Shown: positions 20,711-33,411 of the stretch, in pieces | Layout: each line of letters starts with the position of its first letter | Numbering within the stretch: position 1 is the stretch's first letter | Origin: Synaphobranchus kaupii | Lineage: Eukaryota; Chordata; Actinopteri; Anguilliformes; Synaphobranchidae | Assembly: GCA_029718625.1 (NCBI GenBank) | Contig: CM056380.1 | Location: 112,226,302-112,290,301 of the forward strand | Direction of reading: 5' to 3' | Length of the DNA: 64,000 bases | Translations under genes and position numbers: made by a program | The notes under the pieces: model-generated | Seen by the model: the letters and a program-made list of their open reading frames with translations, nothing else | The model's database searches: none | What the model was told of the DNA's origin: nothing

Positions 20711-23700
20711 TAGGGATGGGACGCTCGATACTCACGTGTCGACACTGCGTCGAGTTTCCATAACACTCATGTTTCGAAGTACTGCTCCGACGCTTGCTTC
20801 AAGTCACGTGATCACAGCAACCGAAGCTTCGTTACATCATAGTGACACCATCATTTTAAACATGCTCAACCAATACCTGTTGATGCGTCAACTAAGGTGG
20901 ATCTGGGATCAGTGGTTATTTCACTCACATATGAACCTCCATTCAGGTGTATGTGGAAAAGCATGCGACACCTGTGCGTTTGTGCAAAACCTCTGATTCC
21001 AGATCAGCTCCTTCCTTTCCCACCCACGAACTTCCAAAATGTATAAAAATGGTTCAAACGACCCACAAATTCGAGGGTTTTTGTCGGAGGAGAGACATTT
21101 GAGAGTGCGTTTGTGATTTTGTAGCGAAGTAAAGATAATGGAAAGTTCACGTAAGAGGTCTTTTGTATGGGATCATTTCCAGAAAGAGACCCCATCGAAG
21201 GTGCAGTGCATGATTTGCGACCGACATCTGTCTTATTGAAATAACACTTCGTCAATGCTTCGCCACTTGCGGTCAACGCATCCCGATACTACAGCAGCAC
21301 CATCTAATACTGCTGTAACTCAAGCTGGACCATCTAAGCGAGGTATAATAGAACACCAATGCGTGCATAATGCTATTTATTAACTGTGTTAAATCAAGGT
21401 TCCAATCATCTTAAGGTAGCCCTAAAAACATAAAGGAGAATAACTCTAATTAGATATAGCCACTAATAATAAGAAGAATAACATCAATAAAAGCATGGCT
21501 ATCTATCTGTGTGCTATTGAATATACATTTAATTTCCACAATGCTACAATGAGCAAGGGGAAGGTGAATAGTCTTTTAATATGGCCTATTTATTTTATTT
21601 TATTTTTTACAAATCATTAGAATTTATTGTTGCAATGTGCTCTCCTTTACCAGGCATGCAAGGGGAAATGGATGAGGCATTGGTCGAGATGATTGTGTTG
21701 GATTCCCAGCCATTTTCACTGGTTGAGGACATAGGCTTCAAGGCCTTTGTCAATAAGCTCAACCCAACCTACACCATTCCCACTAGAAAGGCCCTAAAGC
21801 TAATGGTGGAGAAAAGATATGATGAGGCCAAAGAAAAGGCTCTGGCTGAGGTGCAGGATGCAGAATATGTGAGCCTGACAGCAGATATGTGGACCTCCAT
21901 AAATATGGACTCCTATCTTGGGGTAACCTGCCATTACATAACTAAGGAGACAAAACTGGCTACAGTTCTTCTTGGAGTAACCAGGTTTCCCCAGAGCCAT
22001 ACAGCTGTTCACATAAAGGAGGCCCAGAATGTGCTGATGGAGAGCTGGGGCATCAGTATGGAGAAGATACATTGTCTCGTAACAGATAATGCTGCCAACA
22101 TGCTGGCAAGCGCTCAGCTTCTGAGGGTGCGTCACATTCGCTGCTTTGCACATACCCTGAATCTGGTTGTGAAAAAGGCTTTGGACCAGACACCTGAGCT
22201 CCAAGACATTCGACTGAGGGCCAAGAGTGTTGTCACACTGTTTAGGACGAGCTGCAAAGCAAAGGAGAAGTTGTGCGTGGTTCAAGAAATGATGGGTAAG
22301 CCACAAATGAAACTTCTTCAAGAAGTGGAAACCAGGTGGAACAGCACTTATGACATGCTTCAACGTTTATATGATCAGCGTGAAGCTGTTGGTGCTGCCC
22401 TGGCCAACCTAAACACTGTTTTTTGTGTTTCCCCACTCAGCAGCAGTGATTATGAGAAAATAATTCAGTGTCTTGGAGTTCTTGCACCTTTCAAATATGC
22501 AACAGCCGAGATGTCTGAAGAAAAGAGGATATCTGCATCCAAGCTCATCCCCATTGTCCGGATGATCCAGCACAAAGTGTCTGAGAAAACGAAGCTAATG
22601 ACACACGAATCATCTAGGCAACTTGGTAAGCTATAGTGGCATTCACTTCAGGAGTATTAATGAACATTATAACATTATCATTGTCTCCTTATGAACTTTT
22701 ATGGCTTTTAGTTGTACATCTTCAACAAGAACTTCATGCCAGATGCAGTGGTATCGAGACTGTCAGGGTGTTGGCTATGGCGGCTCTTCTGGACCCGCGA
22801 TTCAAGGTCCTTGGGTTCGGCAATGCCAGCCTTATGAAGGACGCAGAGAAAAACTTAACAGCAGAGTGTGCCTCTCTGATCCGCAGCTCCACAGACCGTC
22901 TACTAACAACTCAAGGTAGGTAACTTAAGTATAAATGATTTTCTGACTGAATGCATGTTTTGTTCCCTGCTAAATAATATGTGCACTATTGAGAAAAACA
23001 AAAAAAATGTGTTGAATGACTAAATGTAACTATATCTTTAGATAATCCAGCAGCTCAAGCCACAGTGTCTTCAGCTCCGACAGACGATGAGAACCTGTGG
23101 GACCTGCTGGACATTCGGGTCAGTGAGGCACAGAGGGTACAAAGTGCCACAGCTGATGCCACTGTGGAAGTGAAACGATACCTCAGTGATGCGTACCTTC
23201 CAAGAACTGAAAATCCCCTTCTGTACTGGGAGAAGCATGTGGCTGTATATCCCCATTTGTACAGTCTGGCAAAAAAGTATTTATCACTGCCAGCTACATC
23301 CGTGCCTTGTGAATATTCTCTAAGGCTGGTGAGGTTATAATTAGAAGGAGAAGCCGACTAAAACCCAGCACAGCTGAACAAATCTTGTTTTTAAACAAGA
23401 ATCTGTAATAAAAAATATTGAACATATTGTGTGTTGTGTTGTGTATTTTATCCAAACACTAACTCTCAAACAAAATGAATAAAATGCCATCCCAAACACA
23501 ATTCCTTCTTTAATGATGCGGAAGTACAAAAGCACAGAAAACAGAAGTACAAAAGCACAGTCATGTTCATGAAACACAAAACACTTTTTTATTTCACTTC
23601 AATAATGATAATCGTCATCTCCTTATCATTATGATATTTTTTAATTGTACACTTTTTATGCATAGACTCAGAGAGGGCTTTGAGAATACATGGCAATAGT

Positions 23701-23915
23701 ATTCATATTTTAAAACTAAATATTACAGTCAGGTAGGCTATGTTTCACTAATTTCTATTTATCACTGCTGTGAAAAGTAATGACAGGTATATTTTATGAC
23801 CAGGAGATGTCACTAGAGAGGCGGGTGTCAAATGCTTCATGATACCGACACTTTGACCAAAGCAATTGCTTCAACTGTGTCATTGCTTCGGAAAGCTTCG
23901 CTCTGCCCATCACTA
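20711..23915 (+). mobile_element. Near full-length hAT transposon
   Basis: The 3205-bp element is bounded by CAAAAAGG on both sides (20703-20710 and 23916-23923), a perfect 8-bp hAT duplication. The left end reads TAGGGATGGGACGCTCGATA and the right end complement reads TAGTGATGGGCAGAGCGAAG, giving imperfect inverted termini. It contains a four-exon transposase gene with AATAAA directly after the stop. Sub-terminal GAAGC-type motifs recur at both ends. Confidence 0.92.
21138..23408 (+). pseudogene. hAT transposase with BED zinc finger, inactivated
   Basis: Predicted exons are 21138-21342, 21654-22625, 22712-22915 and 23042-23408, with GT-AG introns and matching phases. Exon 1 is a BED finger (FVWDHF, CMIC, HLRSTH) with a TGA at 21237-21239 in the middle of it. 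Exon 2 carries the RNase-H-like core: SLTADMWTS and VTDNAANM with the first two catalytic aspartates, CFAHTLNLVV, and ETRWNSTYDML. Exon 3 has LLDPRFK. Exon 4 has the C-terminal dimerisation region (YWEKH..YPHLYSLAKKYLS, SVPCE), then a frameshift near 23311 before FSKAGE and LKPSTAEQ..FLNKN. Stop plus frameshift make it non-functional. It is closest to the ZBED1/4-type Ac branch. Confidence 0.85.
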
Positions 23916-23923
23916 CAAAAAGG

Positions 23924-25120
23924 GATGAAGCCAAAATTACCTTAACAAAAAGGAAGAAAACAAGGAAAATGTATAAGAAATGAGCACAGTACTGAGACTT
24001 CACACACGTCCAACACCAGTATCAACCAGCAACAACCTGAAACTGATATTGGTTGGGATTCTAAATACATGGATTGTGGAACATACCATTTAGTAAATCA
24101 ACATTCATGAATTAAGCTGTTTTGTTAACCCGCCCTAATTGGCATTTGGCAATAGGCTAGTACATTCCTTACGGCGGAAAATCGGACAAATGCGAGACAG
24201 GAAGCGCCCGCGTCTCCTTAGGTCATGCGCACTGGAATGAATGGAGTGGAACAGCAATGAAGCAGGACAGACACGGACTGGAGCACACACGCGGTAATCT
24301 CGTAAAGAAAACACAGACTCTAACTTGTATAACGTGCGTATTTATTTGATCAAACTAGACGCACAAACAAATACGCAAGTAGCACACAAATAAGTGGCCA
24401 CGGTATGTAGGCTATACGCACTGCGTTTTGATTAATGTAGTATTTTAGCTACAGTTCGTGCTTTCCTATCCGCGTATCGGCGGCTTGTCCAATGCCGTGA
24501 TGGAATGATTGTTTGAAATCTGCGTTAGTGTTTGTAAAAAAAAAATATATATATATATATTTCTTTAGTTTGCTTATTTATCTATGTTAAGGAAGTTAAA
24601 ACCATAGCTGTTATATCAACAATTGTGTCTCCTGCTAAAAGTCCCACGAGAAGGTAAAGTGTCCAGGTAGCCATCTCTGCAAGAGAGACACAATGTGCGA
24701 TAATTCCGTAAACGGGGCCTGTTGATTATGATAATGTGACGGCTACACACCATGCTGCCGTGGCCTATGATAAACGTTTCACTAAGCTCAGAGTTATTGC
24801 TCTTAATTTAACGTGTTGTCTGCACACTTTTCATAAATATTTAAGTCATCGTTGATGCACAGGACTGTCAGGAGTCGTTGCCATCATCAAATCTTTTATT
24901 TTTGATCAACGTCACATTTGTGCTCAGATAGGCCTGTTTTCTGCTCCACAATCCATTAAAATACGAAAATTACCTAAACAAGAAATGTTTTCATGATAAA
25001 AAGTAACGAAAATACAGTAAACTGTAGACTTGCAAATGTCTTATATTTTGTTTTATTTTATACTGTAGATTTATTATCTTATGATGTCTATCACAAATAC
25101 TTTTAGTACTATATTCAATA
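23924..25120. other. Unassigned intergenic DNA
   Basis: It contains a short (AT)n at about 24545-24560 and an otherwise featureless AT-rich stretch. No exon is supported. Confidence 0.35.
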
Positions 25121-25122
25121 TA

Positions 25123-26651
25123 CACTACTCACAAAAAGTTAGGGATATTCGGCTTTCGGGTGAAATTTCAGGATGAACCTAAAATGCACTATAACCTTTA
25201 CAGGTGAAATTAATTTGACCTTCTCTAAACTTTTGAATGCACATGTCCAACTATTCAATGTTCCAGTACTTTTTGCACAACTTGCTGTTCTCTAACAAGG
25301 AGCTGAACGGCAAAATTCACAACAGGTGTTTGATCCATGAATCGACCAATACATTTCCTGGTTCAATTAGAATTGGTATTTAAACAGTCATCTTCATCAT
25401 GCTCTTCACATTTTGACATCATGAGACCAAGACGACACCTAACAATTGATCAACAGTACCTCGCCATTGCGAGGCTTCAAACAGGATGTTCTCAGAGGGA
25501 AGTGGCCACTGAGCTTAGAGTGTCACAGAGTGTCATCAGCAGGTTGCAACAGAGATACAGAGAGACTGGAAGAGTCACAGAAAGGCATAGAAGTGGACGT
25601 CCTTTGGCCACATCCCACACTGATGACCGCTTCATTGTGAACAGTGCCCTGCGGAACCGGATGATGAATGCCACTCAACTCCAGGCACATTTAAGGGAGG
25701 TGAGAGGCACCCAAGTGTCACGTCAGACCATTCGAAACCGTTTACATTAGCGTGGTCTGCGTGCTAGACGACCTGCAAGGGTACCTGACCACACCACCAG
25801 GCACAGGCGTCATCGTCTTGCATGGGCCAGGGAGCATTTACGCTGGACGAGGGACCAGTGGGCCTCAGTGCTGTTCTCTGATGAGTCGATTCACGTTGAG
25901 CAGAAATGATGGCTGCCAACGATGTTGGAGACGTCAAGGAGAGCGCTATGCATCAGCCACTGTTCTCACCAGACGACCCTTTGGTGGTGGCGGTGTTACA
26001 GTGTGGGCAGGTGTGTCTAGTCAATACAGAACTGCCCTACACTTTGTGAATGGTACAGTGACAAGCCCATACTACCTGAATAACATCATTAATCCAGTCA
26101 TTGTGCCCCTGCATGAACAACACAGGCCTAATTTCATCTTCATGGACGACAATGCTCCAGCTCATCGAGGTCGCATCATTAGGGAAAGGCTGCTGGAGAC
26201 TGGGGTACCTCAAATGGAGTGGCCTGCACTTTCTCCAGACCTGAATCCCATAGAAAACCTATGGGATCAGCTGACTCACCGTGTAGAGGCTCGTAACTCT
26301 GTACCCCAGAACCTCAATGACCTGAGGGCCACCCTTCAAGAAGAGTGGGATGCCATGCCTCAGCAGACAATAAGTCGACTTGTGAACAGCATGAGACGTC
26401 GTTGTCAAGCTGTAATTGATGCTCAAGGGCACATGACAAGTTATTGAGACATTGACATTTTTGTTGTGGTATACCCACCACTGTTGTTGGCTTTTGTTTC
26501 AATAAATTGTTTGAGATGAGGAAATCACCATTGCATGCTTCTACTTAAATGCCCTACTTTCATGATACGTATAATATCACTGTAGCGTGAACTTACATTT
26601 TCCATAAATTTCACCCGAAAGCCAAATATCCCTAACTTTTTGTGAGTAGTG
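25123..26651 (+). mobile_element. Near full-length Tc1-like transposon, 1.53 kb
   Basis: The termini CACTACTCACAAAAAGTTAG and complement CTAACTTTTTGTGAGTAGTG are exact inverted repeats flanked by TA (25121-25122 and 26652-26653). They continue imperfectly (GGATATTCGGCTTTCGGGTG versus CACCCGAAAGCCAAATATCC). The interior is one transposase gene plus AATAAA at about 26501. Confidence 0.93.
25421..26447 (+). pseudogene. Tc1-like transposase, inactivated
   Basis: From MRPRRHLTIDQQ the protein has a paired-like helix-turn-helix (GCSQREVATELRVSQSVISR, about residues 24-43) and a second DNA-binding helix set ([14 protein letters not shown]). A TAG at 25748-25750 interrupts the linker (RNRLH, stop, RGLRARRP). 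A frameshift follows at about 25882 inside FSDES, the first catalytic block. The rest is open: FMDDNAPAH (second aspartate) and [12 protein letters not shown] (third acidic residue), ending QGHMTSY and TGA at 26445-26447. Tc1 transposases cut and paste DNA at TA. Two lesions make this copy inactive. Confidence 0.88.
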
Positions 26652-26653
26652 TA

Positions 26654-28046
26654 TATTTTGCATTGATTTTCCTGGAAATGTCACATATACCTTTTTTAGA
26701 TAGTTTGTATAATTATTGTAATTTAATAATTTAATGATGTGTTCCCAGTGCACATTATCTTGACATTTTCTTTCGCCTTCCTGAAATATGTAATAAACAT
26801 TACTGATATAGTATTCAGTTGTTAATATACAAATGTATTCAATACTGAATATGTTGAGCTGTAGCAACATAACAAGCAAACGTAGTTCTTAGCTGTGGAC
26901 ACACCACATCCTAGTTCTGTTTGCATTTGTGCATGTGCAGTGCTGTAAAGAAGGCCATTTTTATGCTATTTTGGCTATATTTGTGAGCTGGCTGTGCGGG
27001 ATAATTTTAAGATCTCCTGTCGATATCTCGTCTGCCATCCTCCACAGCCTCGCTATGCGTGTGTAGTGGGTTATACTATTCAAATTTGAATTAAAGCAAA
27101 AGTGTCAGTTGGTCTGTTGTCAGTTAGTAAAGACAGCCTACCAACAAGGTCTGAAAGAGGCCAGCTATAGTTGAGGTGATACTAGTTGTATGTGTGTTAA
27201 TATTTAGTTATGTTTTATACATCTGTCTAACTGTATTTTTCTGTTCTGAGGCTGCATATAGAGGCTGGTCTGTGCCTAGTGGTGTATAACTGCCATCATG
27301 AGAGATAAAATTGGCATTTTACTGCGAGTACTTAGTAATAAATATCCTCAATTGTCAGCCAAGGCCACTGTCTGTATTCACACCCCCAGGTGCCCGAGGA
27401 TTGAATCCTCCTGTAGAAATCATTATTATTATTATTACTATTATTATTAAAAGTTTTTTTAACCAGGCAGGTTATTTACAAGGATGGCCTGAGAAGAGAC
27501 AAGCCTCTTGCGCGGGAGGGGGAGGGTTCTGAGGATAGGCAGATATAATAAGTTGCCATAAATATATCTTGAGCATAACCACACCAGGGTTCCTCAATTT
27601 CAAAACTTTAAAAAAACAAAAATAAAACAAAAATAATAATAATTTAAACTCCTTTTTACCCTCTTTCACATGTCATGTGTTGTCTCATGTTTTGTGTTTG
27701 CTGGTTTTTGTCAGCCAATAATCTTGACTGATTAAGCTTGATGAAAACGCGTTTCAGTTCTAAAATAATTTGTGCTTTCACGACTGTTCACCACACATTC
27801 AGCACTTATGATCCCAAGGTTTTCAGCTGTTAGTCTGTAATTGAATTAATTACAACAACGAAGGAATCTTTTTTTTAAATTCTTTTATTTATTTTCAAAT
27901 TGCACACGCCAAAAAAATTAAGAATTAATTGATCTGAATAAAAGTCCCTGGATGTGAATATGGAATATCGCACATTGGCTAATTGTTCTAATTAAGAAAA
28001 ATTTACAGGGCATTACTATTCAGCAGTTGAAAATGAATGGAAACCA
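26654..28046. other. Unassigned AT-rich intergenic DNA with an (ATT)n tract
   Basis: An (ATT)n microsatellite lies at 27421-27449, followed by AACCAGGCAGGTTATTTACA, which looks like the start of a worn dispersed repeat. An (A/T)-rich low-complexity stretch lies at about 27605-27645. No gene is supported. Confidence 0.4.
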
Positions 28047-28372
28047 GGAAACACAGTGGGTCCCCATGTAGGGAAACACAGTGGGTGCCCATGCAGGGAA
28101 ACACAGTGGGTCCCCATGCAGGGAAACACAGTGGGTCCCCATGTAGGGAAACACAGTGGGTCCCCATGTAGGGAAACACAGTGGGTCCCCATGTAGGGAA
28201 GCACAGTGGGTCCCCATGCAGGGAAACACAGTGGGTCCCCATGCAGGGAAACACAGTGGGTCCCCATGCAGGGAAACACAGTGGGTCCCCATGCAGGGAA
28301 ACACAGTGGGTCCCCATGCAGGGAAACACAGTGGGTCCCCATGCAGGGAAACACAGTGGGTCCCCATGCAGG
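28047..28372 (+). repeat. 25-bp minisatellite, 13 copies
   Basis: The unit GGAAACACAGTGGGTCCCCA then TG[C/T]AG is repeated 13 times without indels. C and T variants are in blocks (T-type around 28143-28198, C-type after 28218). A unit length of 25 keeps all frames open. Confidence 0.95.
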
Positions 28373-28676
28373 ATCAAGTTTAAATATCCGCATTGTCGAG
28401 GTATGAGGTACGGCATCATGTCCTCATTTAGCCCGACGGCAAATCTGCCATCCCAATGAAAAGCCCCCCGTCTCTCTCCCGCTTTTTTGAAGTTCCCAAC
28501 GTCAAGGTCACCTGAGCAGCCTGCACCTGGACCTGGACCTGAGCCACAGGCTCCTCAGTGACCGCTGTGAGTCATCCAGCAAACGCATACCGCCACCAGC
28601 GACCCGCCAACCCCCCCCCCCCCCCGCTCGTCATTGCTCCACTGGCTTAGTGGGCTGCACAAGGGGTTCTCCATTT

Positions 28677-28742
28677 ATGTGTGTGTGTGTGTGTGTGTGT
28701 GTGCGCATATGTGTGGGTGTGTGTGTGTGTGCGCATATGTGT

Positions 28743-28827
<85 letters not shown>
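28677..28827 (+). repeat. (GT)n microsatellite with periodic interruptions
   Basis: Two GCGCATATGTGTGGGTGTGT interruptions at 28702 and 28731 divide the array, indicating a duplicated block. A pure GT run follows to 28827. Confidence 0.97.
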
Positions 28828-28829
<2 letters not shown>

Positions 28830-29207
28830 AGGCAGGGAGGGAGGGAGGGCGTGTACATGTACAGTGACTTCCATAGTGAAAGCACACAGGAAAACGTTAT
28901 GGATTTGCACCTTCTACCTTATCGCATATAGAGAGGGAGAGGTAATGATTTATATATATTTTTTAAACTCCCAAGGACTGGTCTGAAATGCCATTCACGA
29001 GTGAACAATCGCATATACTGAGAGTATCGTGATGTAACGTTCATTATACTTCCTAATATCCCATTAAGAGCCATTAAAATGCATGTCGCCAAGAAAGACC
29101 GTATTAAAATGCATTCTGAAATATATTGTTCGAAGTCCTGCATACAATCTACACATAACCTCTGGCAACTTATGATGTGCAATTTTTTCCTGTATGGCTG
29201 TTAAAGT
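28828..29207. other. Unassigned intergenic DNA
   Basis: Nothing recognisable was found. Confidence 0.35.
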
Positions 29208-29440
29208 GCAATGAAGCAAGGGGGCTGAATACTTTTTAATTGATTGTTTTCTGTTTTATATTTGAAAATAATTTGGAACAAATTGTACATTTTATTTTCA
29301 CGTTAGCATTGTAGAGTTGTTTGTGTTGAATACTAGCAAAAATCTATTTTTATCAAAAGTTCATACGTAACAAAATATGTAAAATATTTTGCATACTATT
29401 ATATATTGAATAGTTTTTCAACCCCCTGTATGTAAGCAGT
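29208..29440. mobile_element. Probable Tc1-type 3' end remnant
   Basis: GAAGCAAGGGGGCTGAATAC followed by TTTTTAATTGATTG matches the 3' region of a fish Tc1 family I recall, and AACCCCCTGTATGTAAG at about 29419 may be another worn end. No transposase or duplication is visible. Confidence 0.4.
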
Positions 29441-29599
29441 GTACTTTACCTTTGTTAAAAAAGGTCCATGTCACTCTTGGAATACAACAGCCCCTGTCTG
29501 AAAGCTCCACTTCCATCCCAAACTCAATCAGGCCTCTCTAACGTGCATTATTCATGGTTCAGTTGGAGAGCTCAGGAAGGATAGTCATATTTAGCCCCT

Positions 29600-30235
29600 G
29601 GAAATGTTGGTTTTTGGATCATGCACCGCACATTTTGGCATTTAAACTTGGTCTGGACTACTGTACCACCTTGCGGTCTGGCTTTTGGCCATCAGGCCAC
29701 TGCCAGTGGTCCAGAATACTGCTGCCCGCCTCACCTTCAACCTGACAAATGCCACCTCTTTTAACACCCTTCACTGGCTTCCGGTGGCTGTCCGCATTCA
29801 ATTCAAATCTCTTTGCACCAGTGTACCAAGCTGAAAATGGTACTTCCCCTTTCTATCTTCAGACAACGATTACACCATGCGCTTCCAACCCCTCTGTTCA
29901 GCATCCTCTCGCCAGCTGGCTGTCCCAACTCTTCCGGGTTCTGGCAGCCGCTCCTCCTGGCCTCCAGCTCTTTTCCCCCCCTTTCATCCCCCGATGGAGG
30001 AATGACCTTCCCACTGTGGCCGTCTCCTGCAAACGTCTAAAAACTAGCCTTTTCAAATTCCAACTCAACGTTCATGTGACAGAAAACCTTATCACCCTTT
30101 AATTCACAGGGCTTGAGGCAGACCTTGAGCATGACACCTGTGATTATAACTCTCTGGGTCTTGTGGAGTTGACTTTCCAAGTGAAACGCTCTTTTATAAG
30201 CAACTTTGGGTTGAAGCACCTGCAAAATGACTAAA
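29600..30235 (+). mobile_element. 5'-truncated LINE (L2/CR1-like reverse transcriptase end)
   Basis: Frames within this span give LDYC, VVQNTAARLTFN and LHWLPVAVRIQFKSL, the conserved C-terminal part of L2/CR1-type reverse transcriptases, broken by stops and frameshifts. The 3' end has TATAAGCAACTTTGGGTTGA then AGCACCTGCAAAATGACTAA, the conserved LINE tail. It is a dead-on-arrival fragment. Confidence 0.75.
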
Positions 30236-30582
30236 TTGTGAATCGATACACTAAACTTAACTCACGACTTTTGACTTTGCCTAAAAAATGTATTTAAAAA
30301 AAAAAAAAAATTCAATTGTATTAGGGAGTGCCTTGGGGTACAAATGGGTCTGTTCATAGAATATGTTTTGACTAAAACCTAGAAACAGAATAGGTCAAAG
30401 GCATCCTTTTCGATTCTAGTTTCAAATTATTCAGACATCTTTTTGGCGCATCTTTGTGGCTGCTTGGTGTGCTAGTTCCCACCATCTAGAGGTTTGTCCT
30501 CAGCAAATTTCAGGTTGGAATTCTTCAATTAATAGTTCTCTGCATAGTTGTCTACCTGCTCAGAGCTTACTGTAGAGTACAG

Positions 30583-30883
30583 TTCAGACCATAGATATAG
30601 AACCATAGATGTGACATATGTCATAGTTAGTGGCACAATTTTTGAGACCATACCCAGATAAGATGGTGGCCAGTAACCATGGTTTTATATCTATGAGCCA
30701 ATCATCAGCTATCTGGCTTCTGAGACCCGATTATGACATCACAGTGGATTAGAGAGGGGATGTCCTATTATAGCTGTACCCAGGTAAGATGGCTGCCAAA
30801 TTGTTCCATTTCAGAATTAAGAAAGAAATTACTATTACTTTACATGATATGTCATGTCTATGGTTTTGTATTATGGTTCAGAC
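30583..30883. mobile_element. MITE with about 43-bp inverted ends
   Basis: TTCAGACCATAGATATAGAA continues to GACATATGTCA on the left; TGATATGTCATGTCTATGG to TATGGTTCAGA on the right is its imperfect complement. AGATGGTGGCC and AGATGGCTGCC repeat inside. No clear target duplication was found. Confidence 0.65.
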
Positions 30884-31119
30884 GTCCTGCATCACACGGC
30901 ATAAATGGCGCATTTGCGTCTTTGCTTTCTCCCATTTTGGGATTCTCAGCCTCATTTAAGCATTCTTACCCCTCCGAAAAAAAACGATCATCCGCTGCTT
31001 CTTTTCAATCCGTTTTCTATACCAGTCAAACTTCCACAGACATGAGGTCAGAGGAGTATATTGTATATTGCGCAGGCATTTGCTACACTGACATTAGGAA
31101 ACAAAGATATGCTCTAATG

Positions 31120-31567
31120 CAGGGGTTCTCGAAGTGTGGCCCGGGGGCCAATAGTGGCCCTCGAAAACATTTGTCCACGTGAAAGGAAATACTTAATTTA
31201 TATTATAAATCACTAAAGATCCATTTTAATACAGTCCTGTCCCTTTAAATGTTTTACCAGCGGCACGGCGACTGGCTCCTAGCAACTTAAGCGGGCTTTA
31301 CACTGTTAGCTAGTTATCAATAAGGTTTGATAGAAGTTGGACTTCTACAGTATCTTATCTTCATTAATATTTACAGTATAATTGCTAGCTAGCTTAGTAG
31401 CCTTAGTAGCCTATTTGACCAGTGTTGATATTTTTGTGAAAGCTAAAGTTAGTTGGTTTTGGACTTAATTTAGATTTCATGAGTGTATTTTTTTTTCTTG
31501 TGCGGCCCTCCATCCAATGCAGGCTCCCTTAATTGGCCCTCAGTCACCAAAACTTTAAGATCCCCTG
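31120..31567. mobile_element. hAT (Charlie-type) non-autonomous element
   Basis: CTCTAATG is duplicated exactly on both sides (31112-31119 and 31568-31575). The termini CAGGGGTTCTCGAAGTGTGG and CAAAACTTTAAGATCCCCTG are inverted repeats. CAGGGGTTCTCAAAGT-type ends are typical of hAT Charlie MITEs. The interior 448 bp lacks coding capacity. Confidence 0.88.
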
Positions 31568-31575
31568 CTCTAATG

Positions 31576-32168
31576 GAACGCAATGTGAGTGATTGCAAGT
31601 GACTTCAACTTTTTTTCCATAGGCTCAGAATTTGAGAATTATCCCTTGGGAAAGGACTTGGCTTGATTTGCAAAAGAAGAGTTCACATGCCCAAGAAACC
31701 CTTTGCCTGGACATTAACGTGTAGCCTATACATCGACACCAGACATGTTCCGTGTGTAAAAACAAACAGCCATTTTGAATGAAATCTTTGTTTTGTGAAC
31801 TATCAAAAGTATAAAATGCGCATGTGAAGATTAACTTGTCGCAGGTAAATCGGAGAAGCACAAACTGAAGTTCATGAAAGGGGCTCCTCCACATTTTGAG
31901 ATGCCTGTAAATTTAATCGATGCAACGTTTTGCTCGCATAGACCTACGCCAGTTCACAGCTGGCACCTGTCAATCATTCCAAGACTCATAAGTACAGTAG
32001 GACCATGGCTTCTGGCCCTGAAACTGCTGTGGAGACCCCAAGCAAACACCTGGATGTCTCTGAGGCACACCTGTGCCCACAGGAGCCTTTATCCGGGCCA
32101 ACTACCTGCCCTCTCTCCCTCATTCAAACTCCTGATTCACCCAGCTCTTACCTGGTACAATGCTACAG
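31576..32168. other. Unassigned intergenic DNA
   Basis: Nothing recognisable; short frames only. Confidence 0.35.
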
Positions 32169-32455
32169 CAGTCTTAACAAGTGTTTTTAGTCTTGTAATG
32201 AGACTTTTTTTCCCCTCAAGTGGAGAATATTAGCTTTTAGTTTTAAGTACATTTTTGCTTGACAAGTGAAATTCTTACCTCACTGGCAAATCTTAGAAAT
32301 AAGTCTAAATATAAGAGTGAAATGCTTGTTACGATTGACTTATTTTTAGTTTTTTTTGCAGTGTTTTGATTGTGTTTTTCATCATGGATGCAAAAATACG
32401 AAGTTTCCTACTTTAGGGGTGTGCGCATCAAACAATTGCATGGGCACTTTGGATA
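32169..32455 (+). repeat. Segmental duplicate B' (MITE remnant plus flank)
   Basis: GTCTTAACAAGTGTTTTTAG to GCATGGGCACTTTGGATA matches 33573-33867 with small indels. The first two thirds resemble the fish MITE that ends TTTTTTGCAGTG (here at about 32351-32362), but the match goes on for about 90 bp beyond it, so this is a copy of a longer segment rather than two insertions. Confidence 0.8.
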
Positions 32456-32854
32456 CTGTGGAACTGCAGTTAGGATGCCTAATTTTAAGTCTGTGCGCAT
32501 AAAAATAGGCACATTGTTTTCTATTGTAACTATTTTCTGCCGCGGGAATACACTACAGGCAGCATTGCATTGTGGGGATTGTGTTGACGTACTTTTGTCC
32601 CCCTGGACAGATCTAAATGCATTGTTCCTTGGTCTTCAGTTATGGGTGGTCTGCAAAAGCGCAGTTGGGCAAACCATCCCATCCCTCCCTGTGGAGCTGC
32701 TGGCCACAGTCAGTACTGGCACAGCTCAGATTGGACACCAGACCACGAGACCCAACCCATGTGCAGTGGCTTAAAAGGATAGAACACCCAGCATTCGCAA
32801 GGACTACATTTATATACAATGATTCATAAGCAGGTTCATACAGCTGGTTGGCAG
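32456..32854. other. Unassigned intergenic DNA
   Basis: Nothing recognisable. Confidence 0.3.
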
Positions 32855-32985
32855 TGTTGCATCATGGGTAGGGAACTGGGCTTGCCACTCAAAGGTTGCA
32901 GGTTTGATTCCCAGGTAGGGCGCTGCCGCTGTACCCTTAAGCAAGGTATTTATCTTGCATAAATGAATGCTCTGGTGAGAAAAAA
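32855..32985 (+). repeat. tRNA-derived SINE, second copy
   Basis: GGGTAGGGAACTGGGCTTGC, AAAGGTTGCAGGTTTGATTC (B-box-like GGTTTGATTCC), GCGCTGCCGCTGTACCCTTA and AGCAAGGTATTTATCTTGCA follow the same order as the copy at 12271. It is truncated before the usual tail and ends in poly-A. Confidence 0.75.
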
Positions 32986-33411
32986 AAAAAAAGACAAAAG
33001 TTTCCCTGGATGGCACTGTTTTAATTTCTGACTCACATTGTGTGTTTAAATACTTAAACATCACAGAAATATTATGTGAAAATAAATCTCTACAGATATA
33101 TTACTACGTGTATATTGATAGATTAACGACGTGCTTCGTTAATAGGCAGAAATGTATAACCGGCTGAGTTTTAACAGATGAAATAGCCCCTTAAAGTGTC
33201 ACTTGTATTTTGTGCTCTCTGGTTGACACCGGCTATTTGTAATATAGACATTTGTAATTGGAGAGCTCTGGCATGTCTTCTGTTGGACTGCTGCCTGCAA
33301 ACTGTCCCACTTCGTCGGTGAGAAACTATTCATCTGGCTCCTGGCCAGGTGTCACATCCTTGAAACTTTGTTGAGTTTTATGAGATTCTATTTTCTGGAG
33401 AGTAAATCTCA

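Noticed and set aside
28003..28459. Several 90-138-codon frames on both strands
   Set aside because: They all fall in the 25-bp minisatellite and simply repeat it.
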